Both the position numbers and the translations under genes were made by a program. The notes under the pieces are model-generated. The model was not told the DNA's origin. It searched no databases and saw nothing but the letters and a program-made list of their open reading frames with translations. Source: Alphaproteobacteria bacterium (GTDB taxonomy: Bacteria; Myxococcota_A; UBA796; UBA2385). Taken from it: a DNA stretch of 64,000 bases. This document shows positions 8,002 to 18,837 of this stretch, one piece after another (within the stretch, counting starts at the first letter, position 1; each line of letters opens with the position of its first letter). The stretch is from NCBI GenBank assembly GCA_020632755.1, contig JACKEY010000004.1, forward strand, positions 124,001 to 188,000, in the 5' to 3' direction.

Positions 8002-8874
8002 CTACAGCCCCCACCGCCCCTCGTCGTCCCGCCACGCGCCCGTCCGCACCCACATGCTGACGTCCACCAGCAGGCGGGTGAAGGTCGGCGCGACGAACAG
8101 CCGATCCTGGTAGCGGGTGGGATCGAAGGGGCTCCTGGCCATCTCGTCCAGGTCCCAGTCCTCGAGGGTCGCGTGGGTGGCGAACTCGGAGAGCTCGCCG
8201 ACGCTCGACAGCAGCCCGGCGCCGAAGGCCTTGGGGCGGCCGTCCTGGGCGACCAGGCCGAACTCCATCGTGTACCAGTAGACCCGGTCGATGCGGGTCA
8301 TCTCGGTCTCGGAGGCGACGTGGGCGGCCTGGCCGAGCAGGCGGTTGAGCTCGGCGATGGCGGGGTGCACCAGGGTGGCGGCGTGGCCGACCAGCTCGTG
8401 CACGACGTCGGGCTCGGGGGTGTAGAAGGGCTTGCTGTGGTGCCGGATGTACTGGGTGCTGAGGAAGGTCTGGTTGCCGAGGTAGCGCATGAAGGTGCGG
8501 GCGGTGACGAGCCCGCCGACGGGCTCCATACGGAAGCCGCTGGCTGCATGCAGCCGGGGGTTGAGGCTCTCGAGCTGCGGGATGCGCTCGTGGCCGAGCG
8601 GCAGCACGTCCTGCAGCTCCAGGATCTCGCGGCAGACGCGGTCGGCGTGCACCGGGGCCAGGGACCGCCAGATGGTCTGCCAGACGGCGTGCTCCTCGTC
8701 GGAGTAGGGCGCCTCGGCGACGGCGTGGCCCGTGCGGTGGGCCAGCGCGATGCGGGCGATCTCGTTGCGGCGCTCGCGGTAGGCGCGGTCGCGGAAGCCC
8801 GGGTGGTCCGGGTCCAGGACGACGAGGTCGCGCGCGCCGCCGGCGTGGGCCGTGAAGGTGGGGCTGAACTCCAT
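8002..8874 (-). CDS. phhA: phenylalanine 4-monooxygenase
   Basis: 290 residues, typical for bacterial, non-regulated aromatic amino acid hydroxylases. It converts phenylalanine to tyrosine with O2 and tetrahydropterin. The iron triad is visible: His159 and His164 in VHELVGH, and Glu204 in YWYTMEFGL. The pterin and substrate region (RTFMRYLGNQTFLSTQYIRH) is also conserved. No N-terminal ACT regulatory domain is present. GGAG precedes ATG 8874. It diverges from a sodium:solute symporter gene with a shared 123-bp promoter region, so the symporter could supply an aromatic amino acid, but that is only a guess from position. Confidence 0.93.
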   Translation of the reverse strand: MEFSPTFTAHAGGARDLVVLDPDHPGFRDRAYRERRNEIARIALAHRTGHAVAEAPYSDEEHAVWQTIWRSLAPVHADRVCREILELQDVLPLGHERIPQLESLNPRLHAASGFRMEPVGGLVTARTFMRYLGNQTFLSTQYIRHHSKPFYTPEPDVVHELVGHAATLVHPAIAELNRLLGQAAHVASETEMTRIDRVYWYTMEFGLVAQDGRPKAFGAGLLSSVGELSEFATHATLEDWDLDEMARSPFDPTRYQDRLFVAPTFTRLLVDVSMWVRTGAWRDDEGRWGL

Positions 8875-8946
8875 CGGGACGCTCCGGTCGAGGGGGGAGC
8901 TTCACCCGTTGCGGATCAGGCTGCATGCTGCGACGCAATATCTGAC

Positions 8947-8975
8947 TTGCCGCAGCGCAGCATCAGCGCTACCGT
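8947..8975 (+). promoter_or_regulatory. sigma70-like promoter of the symporter gene
   Basis: TTGCCG (8947-8952), a 17-base spacer and TACCGT (8970-8975) form a plausible -35/-10 pair. GGAGG (8987-8991) and ATG 8998 follow, giving a leader of roughly 16 bases. Confidence 0.5.
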
Positions 8976-10442
8976 GACCGGGTCCCGGAGGTCCCCCATG
9001 TTCGAAGCCGCTCTCGCCCATCCCTGGCACTGGTCCCTGTTCCTGGTCTACCTGGTCGTGACGGCCGCCCTGGCCTGGCAGGGGGGCCGCAAGGATCAGG
9101 AAGGCGGTGGCTTCGCCGTCGGCTCGGGCCGCATGTCGCCGTGGATGGCCGGCCTGACGCTCGGGGCCTGCCTGGCGTCTTCGTCCACCTTCGTCATCAT
9201 GCCGGGCTTCGTCTATGCCGACGGGCTGCCGGCCCTGCTCGGGTTCACCGTGCCGCTGGTCGCGGGCCTGGCCCTGGGCCTGGTGCTGTTCGCGCCGCCC
9301 TTCCAGCGGATCGGCAAGCGGGTCGCGGCGCTGACCATCCCGCACTGGCTCGGCGAGCGCTACGGCTCTGCTGCACTGCGGAAGGCGTTCGCGGGACTCA
9401 ACGTGCTGAACGTGGCCTACCTGGTGCTCATCACCGTGGGCTGCGGCTACGTGATGGAGCGTGCGCTCGGGGTGCCCTACGAAGCCGCGGTGGTCGGGAT
9501 CGTCCTGTTCGTCTTCGGCTACACGGCCTTCGGCGGGGCCTGGGCCCACGCGCTGACGAACTCGATGCAGGCCTCGGTGATGCTGGTGGTCGCGCTGGCC
9601 ATCTTCGGCGCCGGCTGGCAGCACTGGCAGAGCGGGGCGGTCGTGGAGACCCTGGTCGCCTCGGGCACGACGGCCCCCGACAGCGCGCTGTTCTCCAGCG
9701 CCCTCGAGGTGTGGCTGGTGCCCTTCCTGATGGGCCTCGCCCTCACCACCCAGCCCCACCTGCTGACGAAGGCCCTCTACGTCGAAGGCCGCGGCGCCCT
9801 CGGCCGCACCGTGGCCATCGGCATGGGCACCTTCGTGGTGTTCAGCCTGGTGCTGTTCGCCGGGGTCTACGCCCGGTTCGACCTGGCCCAGGCGGTGCCC
9901 CAGGACCAGGCGATGGGCGCCTGGCTGGCGGTGGCCTTCCCGTGGGAGCCCGTGGGTGCGCTGGTCTCGGTCGCGATCCTGGCGGCGAGCATGTCCACCC
10001 TCGACGGTCTGTTGGTGGCGATCTCCGCGTCGGTGGGGGGTGATCTGCTCGGCACCGGCCAGGCCGGGACCCGCCGCGGCGTCTGGCTCAACCGGGCGGT
10101 GCTGGGGGTCCTGGCCCTCCTGACCATCGGCGTGGCCCTCTCCCCGCCGAAGCTGGTGCTCCTGCTGGGACAGCTCGGGGTCTACGGCCTGGTCGCCGCC
10201 TCGGCCGGCCCCCTCGTCGGCGGGTTGTTCCGCCGCGGCCCCCTCTCCCCCCGCTGGGCGCTGCTCAGCGCCGGGCTCGCCCTGGTCGTGCACTTCGGGC
10301 TGGGCCTGACGGTCGTCGCCAATCCCGGCGTGAGCGCGGCCATCGCCCTGGCGGTGGGCGTGCCCATCGGACTGCTCGCACCGGCGCCCGCGACCCGGAC
10401 CTCGAGCTCGGTCCTGGCCTCGACTGCGGCCTCGACCGCGGC

Positions 10443-11930
<1,488 letters not shown>

Positions 11931-12131
11931 GGACGGGGCTCCTGGAGGAGGCGGCGCGAGCGACGGTGGGACGTGGGGGAGGCGATGCCGGTGCTCCCGG
12001 GCAGTCGCGAGCCGTGCGAGGGCACGGTACCCGAAGGCCCGGCGGACGCCACCCGCCGCCCTCCCACGGTATCGTCATCTGCCTGCGCTCCGCGCCCCGT
12101 GCGCCGACCGCGTGTCTGCCCCTGCGAGTCC

Positions 12132-13874
12132 ATGACGTCGTCGCCCACCCGGGATCGCCTGATCCGCCTGCTGCCGTGGGTCCTGCTCATCCTGTGGGTG
12201 GGGTGGCTCACCTCGCCACTGTACCGGCCACCGGTGGAGTTCTTCGGCCAGCCGGTCGGCGACTCGATGTCGGCCCGCTACTACTTCCACTACGTCAGCG
12301 AGGTCGCCCTCGGTCGGCAGTCCGCCGACGTGCTGGGACCGCTCGGCCACCCCGCGGTGGTCCCCCGGCAGGGCGAGTTCCCCACGATCGTCGAGGGCTA
12401 CCTGGGGGTGCCCTTCCACATGCTGTTCCGCCACCCTCTGGCGTTCCAGCTCACCATGGCCTTCGGCGTGCTGGTCAACGCGCTGGGAGCGGCCGTGCTC
12501 GCGCGGGCGCTCGGGGCCCGTGGCGTCGGCATCTTGTTCGCCGGAGTGCTGGCCAGCCTGTCCTACCCGATGTGGCGGGAGCTGATCCGCGGCCGTCCCA
12601 ACGCGATGTGGATCGGGATCCCGCTGCTCGCCATCGGCGCGGTGCTGCTGGCGACCGGGACCGGTGTCGACAGTGAGCGACCGTCGCCCCCGCTGCGGGC
12701 GGTCCCGAGCACGCTGACCACCCTGGCCCTCGCCCCGCTGTTGCTCTTCGCTGCCCTGGTCTACCCGCCCCACTGCGTCGTGCTCGCGCCCGTGGCGGTC
12801 GCGCTCTTCCTGGTGGGCCTGCATCGGCGCGTCGCCCCCCGACTGCTGCTGGCCATGCTCGCCGCGGGGGCGGCCGTGGCCCTGGGCTGGGAGGAGCTGA
12901 CGCGGCTGCTGGCTTTCGGAGGCACGCGGACCAACGTCGAGATCGCCTGCGACGTGGTCGAGAAGCGCATGACCCTCGAGCGCTGGGCCGTCTTCGACAC
13001 GCACCGGATCGTGTCGATGCAGGCGGGCGGCGTGACGGTGGGCATGTGGGCGCTGGCCCCCCTGGCCCTGCTGCGGCGGCAGGGACGGGCCCGGCAGCTC
13101 GTGCTGCTGCTCTACGCCGCCTTCCTGGTGCCGGTGTCGCTGGGGGTCTGTCAGCTCTACGACGAACGGCGGCCCCTCGCAGACGTCCTCGGCTTCGACT
13201 TCGGTGCGCTGCTCGCGCCGATCTTCGGCCTGGCCAGGTTCTACTCGGACCTGCATCGGGTGGCGATCGTCGGAGTGGCCTTGCTCGTCGTCGCGTCGGG
13301 TGTGGGGCTCTCGGCGCTGGCCCGGATCACGATCCGGGGACGTCGCTGGCCCGCCCTGGTCCTGGCGTCGGCGCTCGGGGTGGCCGCCGCCTGGCAGAGC
13401 TTCGAGCTGCCGCTGCGCATCGCCTTCTATCGACGCCCGGTGCCCACCGCGGACCACCTCGCCCCGATCATGGAGCATGTCGGAGACGCGCCCCTGGCCG
13501 TGCTGCCCTTCGACTACTGGGACGAGCTCGAGTCGGTCCTCTACCACCCCGCCAACCCACGCTTCCATCCCCGTGAGATCCAGCAGGGTGTGATCCATCC
13601 TCGGGACCCGGGGCTCGCCTGGCTCTACGACCTGGGCTGGCGCACCTTCCGACTCGATCCGCCGGGTGCGGAGGTGCTCGCCTCCCTGGGACCCGGCTAC
13701 GTCGTGCTGGCGCCCTATCGCTGTGCGCCGCCCGACCTCGCCTACCCGCAGCGTCAGCCCTGCGACCTCGCGGCCTTCACCGAGCGGATCTCCGCGGCCC
13801 TCGGACCCCCGACGGAGCTCGCCGACGGCTTCCAGGTCTGGGCCTTGCCGGGCACGCCCGCCCCTTCGGACTGA
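12132..13874 (+). CDS. multi-pass membrane protein, GT-C glycosyltransferase-like
   Basis: 580 residues from ATG 12132. About ten or more hydrophobic segments begin with LLPWVLLILWVGWLTSPLY; a large loop follows the first helix (with a possible DS acidic pair in GDSMSARYY), and the final ~150 residues are soluble. This resembles uncharacterised bacterial membrane proteins of the GT-C / ArnT-like type that glycosylate lipids or proteins at the outer face of the inner membrane. No diagnostic catalytic motif was found, so the class is only a suggestion. The frame is open further upstream, but no better start with a ribosome site was seen. The gene converges on an SGNH hydrolase. Confidence 0.7.
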   Translation: MTSSPTRDRLIRLLPWVLLILWVGWLTSPLYRPPVEFFGQPVGDSMSARYYFHYVSEVALGRQSADVLGPLGHPAVVPRQGEFPTIVEGYLGVPFHMLFRHPLAFQLTMAFGVLVNALGAAVLARALGARGVGILFAGVLASLSYPMWRELIRGRPNAMWIGIPLLAIGAVLLATGTGVDSERPSPPLRAVPSTLTTLALAPLLLFAALVYPPHCVVLAPVAVALFLVGLHRRVAPRLLLAMLAAGAAVALGWEELTRLLAFGGTRTNVEIACDVVEKRMTLERWAVFDTHRIVSMQAGGVTVGMWALAPLALLRRQGRARQLVLLLYAAFLVPVSLGVCQLYDERRPLADVLGFDFGALLAPIFGLARFYSDLHRVAIVGVALLVVASGVGLSALARITIRGRRWPALVLASALGVAAAWQSFELPLRIAFYRRPVPTADHLAPIMEHVGDAPLAVLPFDYWDELESVLYHPANPRFHPREIQQGVIHPRDPGLAWLYDLGWRTFRLDPPGAEVLASLGPGYVVLAPYRCAPPDLAYPQRQPCDLAAFTERISAALGPPTELADGFQVWALPGTPAPSD

Positions 13875-13895
13875 GCCGACGGGACTCCTGCGTGC

Positions 13896-13951
13896 GGGCC
13901 GTCACTGCCGGGCCGTCACTGCCGGGCCGTCACCGCCGGGCCGTCACTGCC
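13896..13951. repeat. four tandem copies of a 14-bp repeat between convergent genes
   Basis: GGGCCGTCACTGCC occurs at 13896, 13910, 13924 (one C for T change) and 13938, with a further partial copy after. The last unit runs across the stop codon of the SGNH hydrolase gene (13944), so the array is the 3' end or terminator zone of both convergent transcripts. Confidence 0.9.
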
Positions 13952-15026
13952 GGGCCGGGGGTCCATACGGCGCGAGGGTCTCGGCCAGCGCTTCGCCCAG
14001 GGCCCGGTGGCCGATGTCGTCGGGGTGGACCTGATCGAACCAGTAGCCCAGGTCCGCGCCCGCCGCTTCGAACACCGCCGGGCCGTAGACCAGCGGCGCA
14101 TCGTGGCGCGCGGCCACGGCCGCCATCGCCGCGCGGAAGTCGGCCACGACGTCGGGGGCGCCCAGGGGATCGAGGTCGAGGGGGGCCGGCAGCACCAGGA
14201 AGGCGGGGCGAGCCCCGAGCGCCTCGGTCTTGGCGACGATGGTCTCGAGGTTCTGGATGTACCGGGGCAGCGGCGTCCGCGCCTGGTCCGAGTGGCTGGG
14301 GATGTCCTGGGCGCGGTCGATGAACCGCACGCGCCGGGCGTGCTTCCAGGGGTCCAGGAACTCGGACAGCAGCCGGTAGGAGGCGAGCTGCTGAAGGCCG
14401 GAGCGCACCTGGCCGACGGCGAAGGGATCGCTGCTCTGGCCGGGCTGCAGGCCGGCGTAGATGTCGCTCCACAGCCCCGCGATGATCACCCAGTCGGGGT
14501 CGGCGGCTGCGCCGTGGCGATCGAGCACCTGGATCGACTGCTCGGAGGAGTGGCCCGGGATCGCGCCGACCACGGGGGTCACGGGCCGGCCCCACGCCTC
14601 GGACAGGCGGACCGCCGCCACCGTCGAGAACATGTCGGTGTAGGCGACGCCGAGCCCCATGACCGAGCTGTCGCCCAAGGTCAGCAGCCGCACCTCGCCG
14701 GGGCTGCGGGGCTGCAGCTCGGGGCCGCGCAGGCCCAGGCTGTTGAACCGCATCGGGATGCCGCGGTAGTTCTCGACGCGCGACGGCGCGGCGGTCCAGC
14801 CCATGTCCTCGTCGGCCACCAGCGGCACCAGATCGCCGTGCTCGGCCCGACGGCGAGCGACCTCGGCTTCGAAGGCGTCCAGGCGGTCGGCGCTCGGCGC
14901 CGCCAGCGGCAGGGTGCGGCGGGTCGGCGCGGGGCCGGCGACCAGCCGAGCGACGCCTTCGACGCCGACGAGCAGGAGGGCGGTGGTCGCGACGGTGAAC
15001 GCGAGCTTCCGGAGCGTGGAGCGCAT
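13944..15026 (-). CDS. SGNH/GDSL hydrolase family protein, membrane anchored
   Basis: 360 residues with one N-terminal membrane segment (FTVATTALLLVGVEGVARL). SGNH blocks are visible: LTLGDSSVMG with the nucleophile Ser, AIPGHSS for the oxyanion Gly, and VHPDDIGH with the Asp-His pair. The block III Asn is replaced, reading GLWSD. Members are esterases or O-acetyl-transfer enzymes acting on lipids or cell-wall sugars. The start at ATG 15026 has no Shine-Dalgarno sequence but is preceded by TAGCCT at 6 bases. Alternative: an AlgX/AlgJ-like polysaccharide acetylation protein, which shares this fold and membrane anchor. Confidence 0.8.
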   Translation of the reverse strand: MRSTLRKLAFTVATTALLLVGVEGVARLVAGPAPTRRTLPLAAPSADRLDAFEAEVARRRAEHGDLVPLVADEDMGWTAAPSRVENYRGIPMRFNSLGLRGPELQPRSPGEVRLLTLGDSSVMGLGVAYTDMFSTVAAVRLSEAWGRPVTPVVGAIPGHSSEQSIQVLDRHGAAADPDWVIIAGLWSDIYAGLQPGQSSDPFAVGQVRSGLQQLASYRLLSEFLDPWKHARRVRFIDRAQDIPSHSDQARTPLPRYIQNLETIVAKTEALGARPAFLVLPAPLDLDPLGAPDVVADFRAAMAAVAARHDAPLVYGPAVFEAAGADLGYWFDQVHPDDIGHRALGEALAETLAPYGPPARQ

Positions 15027-15032
15027 GGCCGC

Positions 15033-15038
15033 AGGCTA
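15033..15038 (-). promoter_or_regulatory. TA element (TAGCCT) 6 nt before the SGNH hydrolase start
   Basis: Leftward TAGCCT, then 6 bases, then ATG 15026; no Shine-Dalgarno sequence. Candidate leaderless promoter. Confidence 0.4.
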
Positions 15039-15099
15039 TCGCGTGGCCCCCCCTCCCTCGACAATTTGCGAAAGGCGCGTGACGACGCGGGCAACCGCG

Positions 15100-15127
15100 T
15101 TGCTCCCCCGAACCGGGCCTGTAGGCT
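15100..15127 (+). promoter_or_regulatory. possible promoter of the 15156 lipoprotein gene
   Basis: TTGCTC (15100-15105), a 16-base spacer and TAGGCT (15122-15127), followed by GGGAG and ATG 15156. Confidence 0.35.
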
Positions 15128-15155
15128 GCCGAATCGATCCTGCTCCGGGAGACCC

Positions 15156-16847
15156 ATGTCCACCGTCGCGCGTTTCCTGCTCTGCACCTCCGGCCTGCTC
15201 CTCCCCTTCGCCATCGGCTGCAAGAAGGAGGACGACATCGTCCCCGGCCAGACCCAGCGGGTCGACCCGATGCTGCAGCTCGACTCGCCGGCCGCGGCGT
15301 CCTGGCTGCCGGTCGGGCCCACCCCGGTGGCGGGCATCAGCCGCGACATGCGCACCGTCAAGGTCGGCGAGCAGCAGCTGGTCCTCAACGACGGCGGCGC
15401 CTTCTCCGGGCAGGTCGAGCTGGTCCGGGGCGTCAACGTGGTCGAGGCCCGTGGCACCGACGTGCGGGGCGACACCCACTACGCGCGGCACGGCGTGCTG
15501 GCCGGGACCTTCGGCGAGCCCGACGGCGCCATCGAAGACGCCGCCGTCATCCGCTTGAACCAGTCGGGCCTGGACGTGCTGCTCGGCATGATCGGCGAGC
15601 TCATCGACCCGAGCATCCTCGACGGCACCCTGTCGACCATCAACCCCATCTACAGCGACAGCTACGGCATCTTCGGCTGGGACGCGGTCACGATCGAGGC
15701 CGACGTCGACGGCGTCGACTTCGGCGTGATCCAGCTGGCGGTCACGCCGCGATCGGGCGCCCTGCACCTGGAAGGCACGCTGCCCGACCTGTTCGTGGAC
15801 GCCCAGGCCCGCGGCTCGGTCGTGGGCTTCGACTTCGACAGCGACGTGACCATGTGGGCCGACCGCGCCGACCTGGAAGCCACCCTCGAGCTCGGCGCCA
15901 AGAACGGCATGGTGACCGCCGAGCTCAGCGACATGTCCCTGGAGCTGGTCGGCTTCGGCTACGACACCAGCCTGCTGCCCGGCGACGTCGAGTCCTGGAT
16001 CCTGGTCGACACCCTGCAGTCCACCATCGAGGAGCAGGTGCTGGCCATGGTCGAGGAGGAGGTCCCCGGCTTCCTGGACGAGGCACTGGCCGGGCTGGAC
16101 CTGAGCTTCGAGACCGAGCTGCTGTCGACCCCGCTGTCCGTCGCCGCCGACATCGTGCGGGTCGACGTCGACGGCGACGGCGTCGAGCTCGGCGTGGACA
16201 TCACGGCCGACATGCCGAACGCCGGCGTCGAAGGCTCGGGCTTCCTGCTGGCCGGCCCCGGCGAGGCCTTCGTCGACCACGACGCCCACATGGCCGCCGT
16301 CATCGGCGACGACCTGCTCAACCGCATGCTCTACGAGGCCTGGGCCGCGGGTGTGCTCGAGCTGTCCATGTCGACCTACGACGGCAGCCTGCAGTCCTTC
16401 CTGCTGACGCCGCTGCACGCCACCGAGGGCACGATCACCGTCGACGCGGCCCTGCCCCCCGTCATCGTCGAGGGCCGCAACGGGCTGCAGCTGCAGGCCG
16501 CCGAGCTCATCGTGACCATCGACACCCCCGACGGCGAGCTCGGCACCCACCTGGTGATCGCCGTCGCCGCCAAGGCCGACCTCGAGGTCGGCTACGAAGA
16601 CGGCGAGCTGGTGCTGGACCTGGGCGAGGTCAACCCGGTGCTGATGGTCCGCGAGAGCGACTGGGGCGCCAGCAACGAAGCCGTCACCGAGCTGGTCGCC
16701 GAGATGCTGCCGCTGGACACCCTGCTGGCGCTGGTCGGCAACTTCTCCTTCCCCATCCCGGAGATCTCCGGGCTGGTGCTGACGGACGTGCAGGTCAGCC
16801 GCGAGAGCAGCGGCGTGCACACCGGCGTCACCGCGTCCCTGGAGTAG
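15156..16847 (+). CDS. large lipoprotein, possibly lipid-binding (TULIP-like)
   Basis: 563 residues. A signal peptide ends in a lipobox with Cys22 (FAIGC). The mature protein is dominated by alternating hydrophobic beta strands with an amphipathic helix near residue 290 (STIEEQVLAMVEEEVPGFLD), and the C-terminal half repeats this style. The composition and the helix-plus-long-strand pattern resemble BPI/TULIP-type lipid-binding modules, but this is impression rather than a motif match. It is followed after 4 bases by an OmpP1/FadL-type outer-membrane protein in the same direction, so both may handle hydrophobic compounds at the outer membrane (inference). GGGAG precedes the start. Confidence 0.65.
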   Translation: MSTVARFLLCTSGLLLPFAIGCKKEDDIVPGQTQRVDPMLQLDSPAAASWLPVGPTPVAGISRDMRTVKVGEQQLVLNDGGAFSGQVELVRGVNVVEARGTDVRGDTHYARHGVLAGTFGEPDGAIEDAAVIRLNQSGLDVLLGMIGELIDPSILDGTLSTINPIYSDSYGIFGWDAVTIEADVDGVDFGVIQLAVTPRSGALHLEGTLPDLFVDAQARGSVVGFDFDSDVTMWADRADLEATLELGAKNGMVTAELSDMSLELVGFGYDTSLLPGDVESWILVDTLQSTIEEQVLAMVEEEVPGFLDEALAGLDLSFETELLSTPLSVAADIVRVDVDGDGVELGVDITADMPNAGVEGSGFLLAGPGEAFVDHDAHMAAVIGDDLLNRMLYEAWAAGVLELSMSTYDGSLQSFLLTPLHATEGTITVDAALPPVIVEGRNGLQLQAAELIVTIDTPDGELGTHLVIAVAAKADLEVGYEDGELVLDLGEVNPVLMVRESDWGASNEAVTELVAEMLPLDTLLALVGNFSFPIPEISGLVLTDVQVSRESSGVHTGVTASLE

Positions 16848-16851
16848 GCCG

Positions 16852-18261
16852 ATGCGCGGCGTCGCGACGGCGGGCCTCTCGCTCGCGCTGTGCTGGAGCG
16901 CATCGGCGCGCGCCGCCAGCCTGGACAACCTGGAGATGGGCGGGCTGTGGGGTACCCCGGCCGCCACCGACGGCACGGCGCTGTGGTGGAACCCCGCCGG
17001 CGTCGCTGCCGGCCAGGGCACGCGCATCACCATCGAAGGCGCTCCCACCTTCGCGACCATCGACATCGAGCGGGCGGCCCCGCATGGCGGGCCCGACACG
17101 GTGCGGCTCGAAGGCGTCGTGCCCTACGCCGGCGCGGTGAGCGACTTCGGCGTCGACGGCCTGGGCGTCGGCATCGGGTTCGGCGTGCCCTATGTGCGCG
17201 GCGGCGCCCAGGACCCCGAGGGCGGGCCCGTCCGCTACCACCTGCGCGAAGGCCGCATCGAGGCCATCGACATCATGGTGGCCGCCGGCTGGGAGTTCTC
17301 GGACATGGTCGCGGTCGGCGCGGCCGTGCACTACCTCAAGAGCGGGTGGTCGGCGCGGGTCGACCAGGAGCTGATGGTCGACCTCGCTCACGAGATCGAG
17401 GCGCTGGACCAGGACCCCGGCTACACCGACGACGACCTCGAGAACCCCGACTACGCCGCCACCCTCGACTTCCAGCACCTGCACGACGACGCCGTGTCCT
17501 TCTCGGCCGGGCTGCGGGTGAAGCCGGTCGAGACCGTGGCCATCTCGGTCGCCTACGTGCACGGCGCGAAGGTCGACAACCAGGGCGAGGTCAGCCTGGA
17601 GTTCGGCTGTCCGCCGGAAGAGGACCTGCTGGGGCGGTTCGGCGCCCAGTCTCGAGGGCTCTGCTACAGCGCTGCCGACGGGAGGGCCTCGGTGGCCTAC
17701 GCCCTGCCGGCCCGGGTGCACGGCGGCGTCCAGGTGCGCCCGACCGAGCAGCTCGCGGTCGAGGCGATGGGCGGGGTGGTCTTCTGGAAGGTCCACGACG
17801 ACTACATCATCACCGTGTCCGACATCACCGGTCGCGACGCGGAGCTGCCGGCCGAGTCCGTCGCCCTCATCGAGCGCACCCAGGCCTGGGCCCGCGACAA
17901 CCAGACCAGCTTCTGGCTGGGCCTGGACGCCAAGGGCACCCTGGCGGAGCGGTTCACCATCGGCGGGCGCCTGATGCTCGACAAGGCGGCGGTGCCCAGC
18001 AAGGCGCTGATCGCCAACAACTTCGACACCGACAGCGTGATCACCGGGGTCCTGTTCGCCGTCCGCCCGGTCGACGTGGTCGAGATCGGCGTGTCCTGGA
18101 GCCACTACTTCCTGCAGACGCGCGACGTGACCGACAGCGCCTTCGCGATGACCCTGGACCCGGAAGCGGCCGCCGCCGAGCGGTACTTCTACCCGCACGG
18201 CAACGGCAGCTACGGTGGCAGCATCGACCGGTTCGGGATCAGCGGCCAGGTCCGGTTCTGA
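16852..18261 (+). CDS. OmpP1/FadL family outer-membrane transporter
   Basis: 469 residues with a signal peptide cleaved after about residue 20 (SARA-ASL). The family hallmark WWNPAGVAAGQGT follows shortly after, equivalent to the NPA motif of the FadL hatch region. The rest is amphipathic beta strand with aromatic girdles and ends in a terminal Phe (GQVRF), as expected for BAM-assembled barrels. FadL proteins pass long-chain fatty acids or aromatic hydrocarbons across the outer membrane. The start lies 4 bases after the stop of the 563-residue lipoprotein gene, indicating one transcript and probably one pathway. Confidence 0.88.
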   Translation: MRGVATAGLSLALCWSASARAASLDNLEMGGLWGTPAATDGTALWWNPAGVAAGQGTRITIEGAPTFATIDIERAAPHGGPDTVRLEGVVPYAGAVSDFGVDGLGVGIGFGVPYVRGGAQDPEGGPVRYHLREGRIEAIDIMVAAGWEFSDMVAVGAAVHYLKSGWSARVDQELMVDLAHEIEALDQDPGYTDDDLENPDYAATLDFQHLHDDAVSFSAGLRVKPVETVAISVAYVHGAKVDNQGEVSLEFGCPPEEDLLGRFGAQSRGLCYSAADGRASVAYALPARVHGGVQVRPTEQLAVEAMGGVVFWKVHDDYIITVSDITGRDAELPAESVALIERTQAWARDNQTSFWLGLDAKGTLAERFTIGGRLMLDKAAVPSKALIANNFDTDSVITGVLFAVRPVDVVEIGVSWSHYFLQTRDVTDSAFAMTLDPEAAAAERYFYPHGNGSYGGSIDRFGISGQVRF

Positions 18262-18295
18262 GCCGGGCGCGTCGGCGTCGAAGCGCAGGCTGCGA

Positions 18296-18739
18296 CTACT
18301 CGCAGCACATCACGTGGAAGCTGGCCGTCTCGGTCCCGGCGTCGCCGCTCACGTCGACCTCGATGAGCCAGTCCGCTTCCATGTGCAGGTTGAAGGGGCT
18401 CGCGGTGGCGGTGCCGTCGCCGTTGTCGACCAGCTCGGGGGTCACGTTCATGCCGTGACCGTGGGCCGGCATGGTCGCGTCGATGCGGGTGATGGACACG
18501 CCGTCGGCCGGCGTCACGTCCAGCGCCACGTCGAAGTTCTGGTTCATGGGCACGGGGTCGATGGACGGGGTCCAGGTCACGGACCAGCTGCCGCCGTCGG
18601 TGTCCTGGGTGCGCGAGTAGTCCACGGCGCCGCTGTCGCTGCCGCCGTGATCGGTGTGCGTGTGGCCGTCGTCGGTGGCGCCGGAGTCGGTGTCCCCGTC
18701 TCCGCAGGCGACGAGCAGGGTCAGGGCGAGGGGCAGCAT
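18296..18739 (-). CDS. small lipoprotein with YtkA/FixH-like domain
   Basis: 147 residues. The lipobox gives Cys12 (LLVAC), followed by a Gly/Asp/Thr/His-rich linker (TDDGHTHTDHGG). The C-terminal ~100 residues form an immunoglobulin-like beta domain of the YtkA/FixH type: PMNQNFDVALDV, IDATMPAHGHGM and a Cys pair near the end (MCCE). Related domains occur in copper-handling and cytochrome-assembly proteins; the His-rich linker would suit metal binding, but this is inferred. AGGAGA lies just before ATG 18739, and TAGTCT lies 22 bases before it. Confidence 0.7.
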   Translation of the reverse strand: MLPLALTLLVACGDGDTDSGATDDGHTHTDHGGSDSGAVDYSRTQDTDGGSWSVTWTPSIDPVPMNQNFDVALDVTPADGVSITRIDATMPAHGHGMNVTPELVDNGDGTATASPFNLHMEADWLIEVDVSGDAGTETASFHVMCCE

Positions 18740-18761
18740 CGGGTCTCCTGGGACGGGAATC

Positions 18762-18767
18762 AGACTA
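18762..18767 (-). promoter_or_regulatory. probable -10 element (TAGTCT) of the YtkA-like lipoprotein gene
   Basis: Leftward TAGTCT with an AGGAGA ribosome site between it and ATG 18739. No -35 match was identified. Confidence 0.35.
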
Positions 18768-18837
18768 CCGGGCGGTCCGGCGGGTCGCTACCCTCGCGTC
18801 GCGGCGCCCCTGCGACCGCCTGCCGCCGGAGGCCTGC

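Noticed and set aside
7376..8113. Open frame of about 245 codons running through the 52-bp repeats
   Set aside because: 52 is not a multiple of 3, so the repeat is read in all three phases, and the openness only reflects absence of stops in the unit. No start with ribosome site and no recognisable protein.
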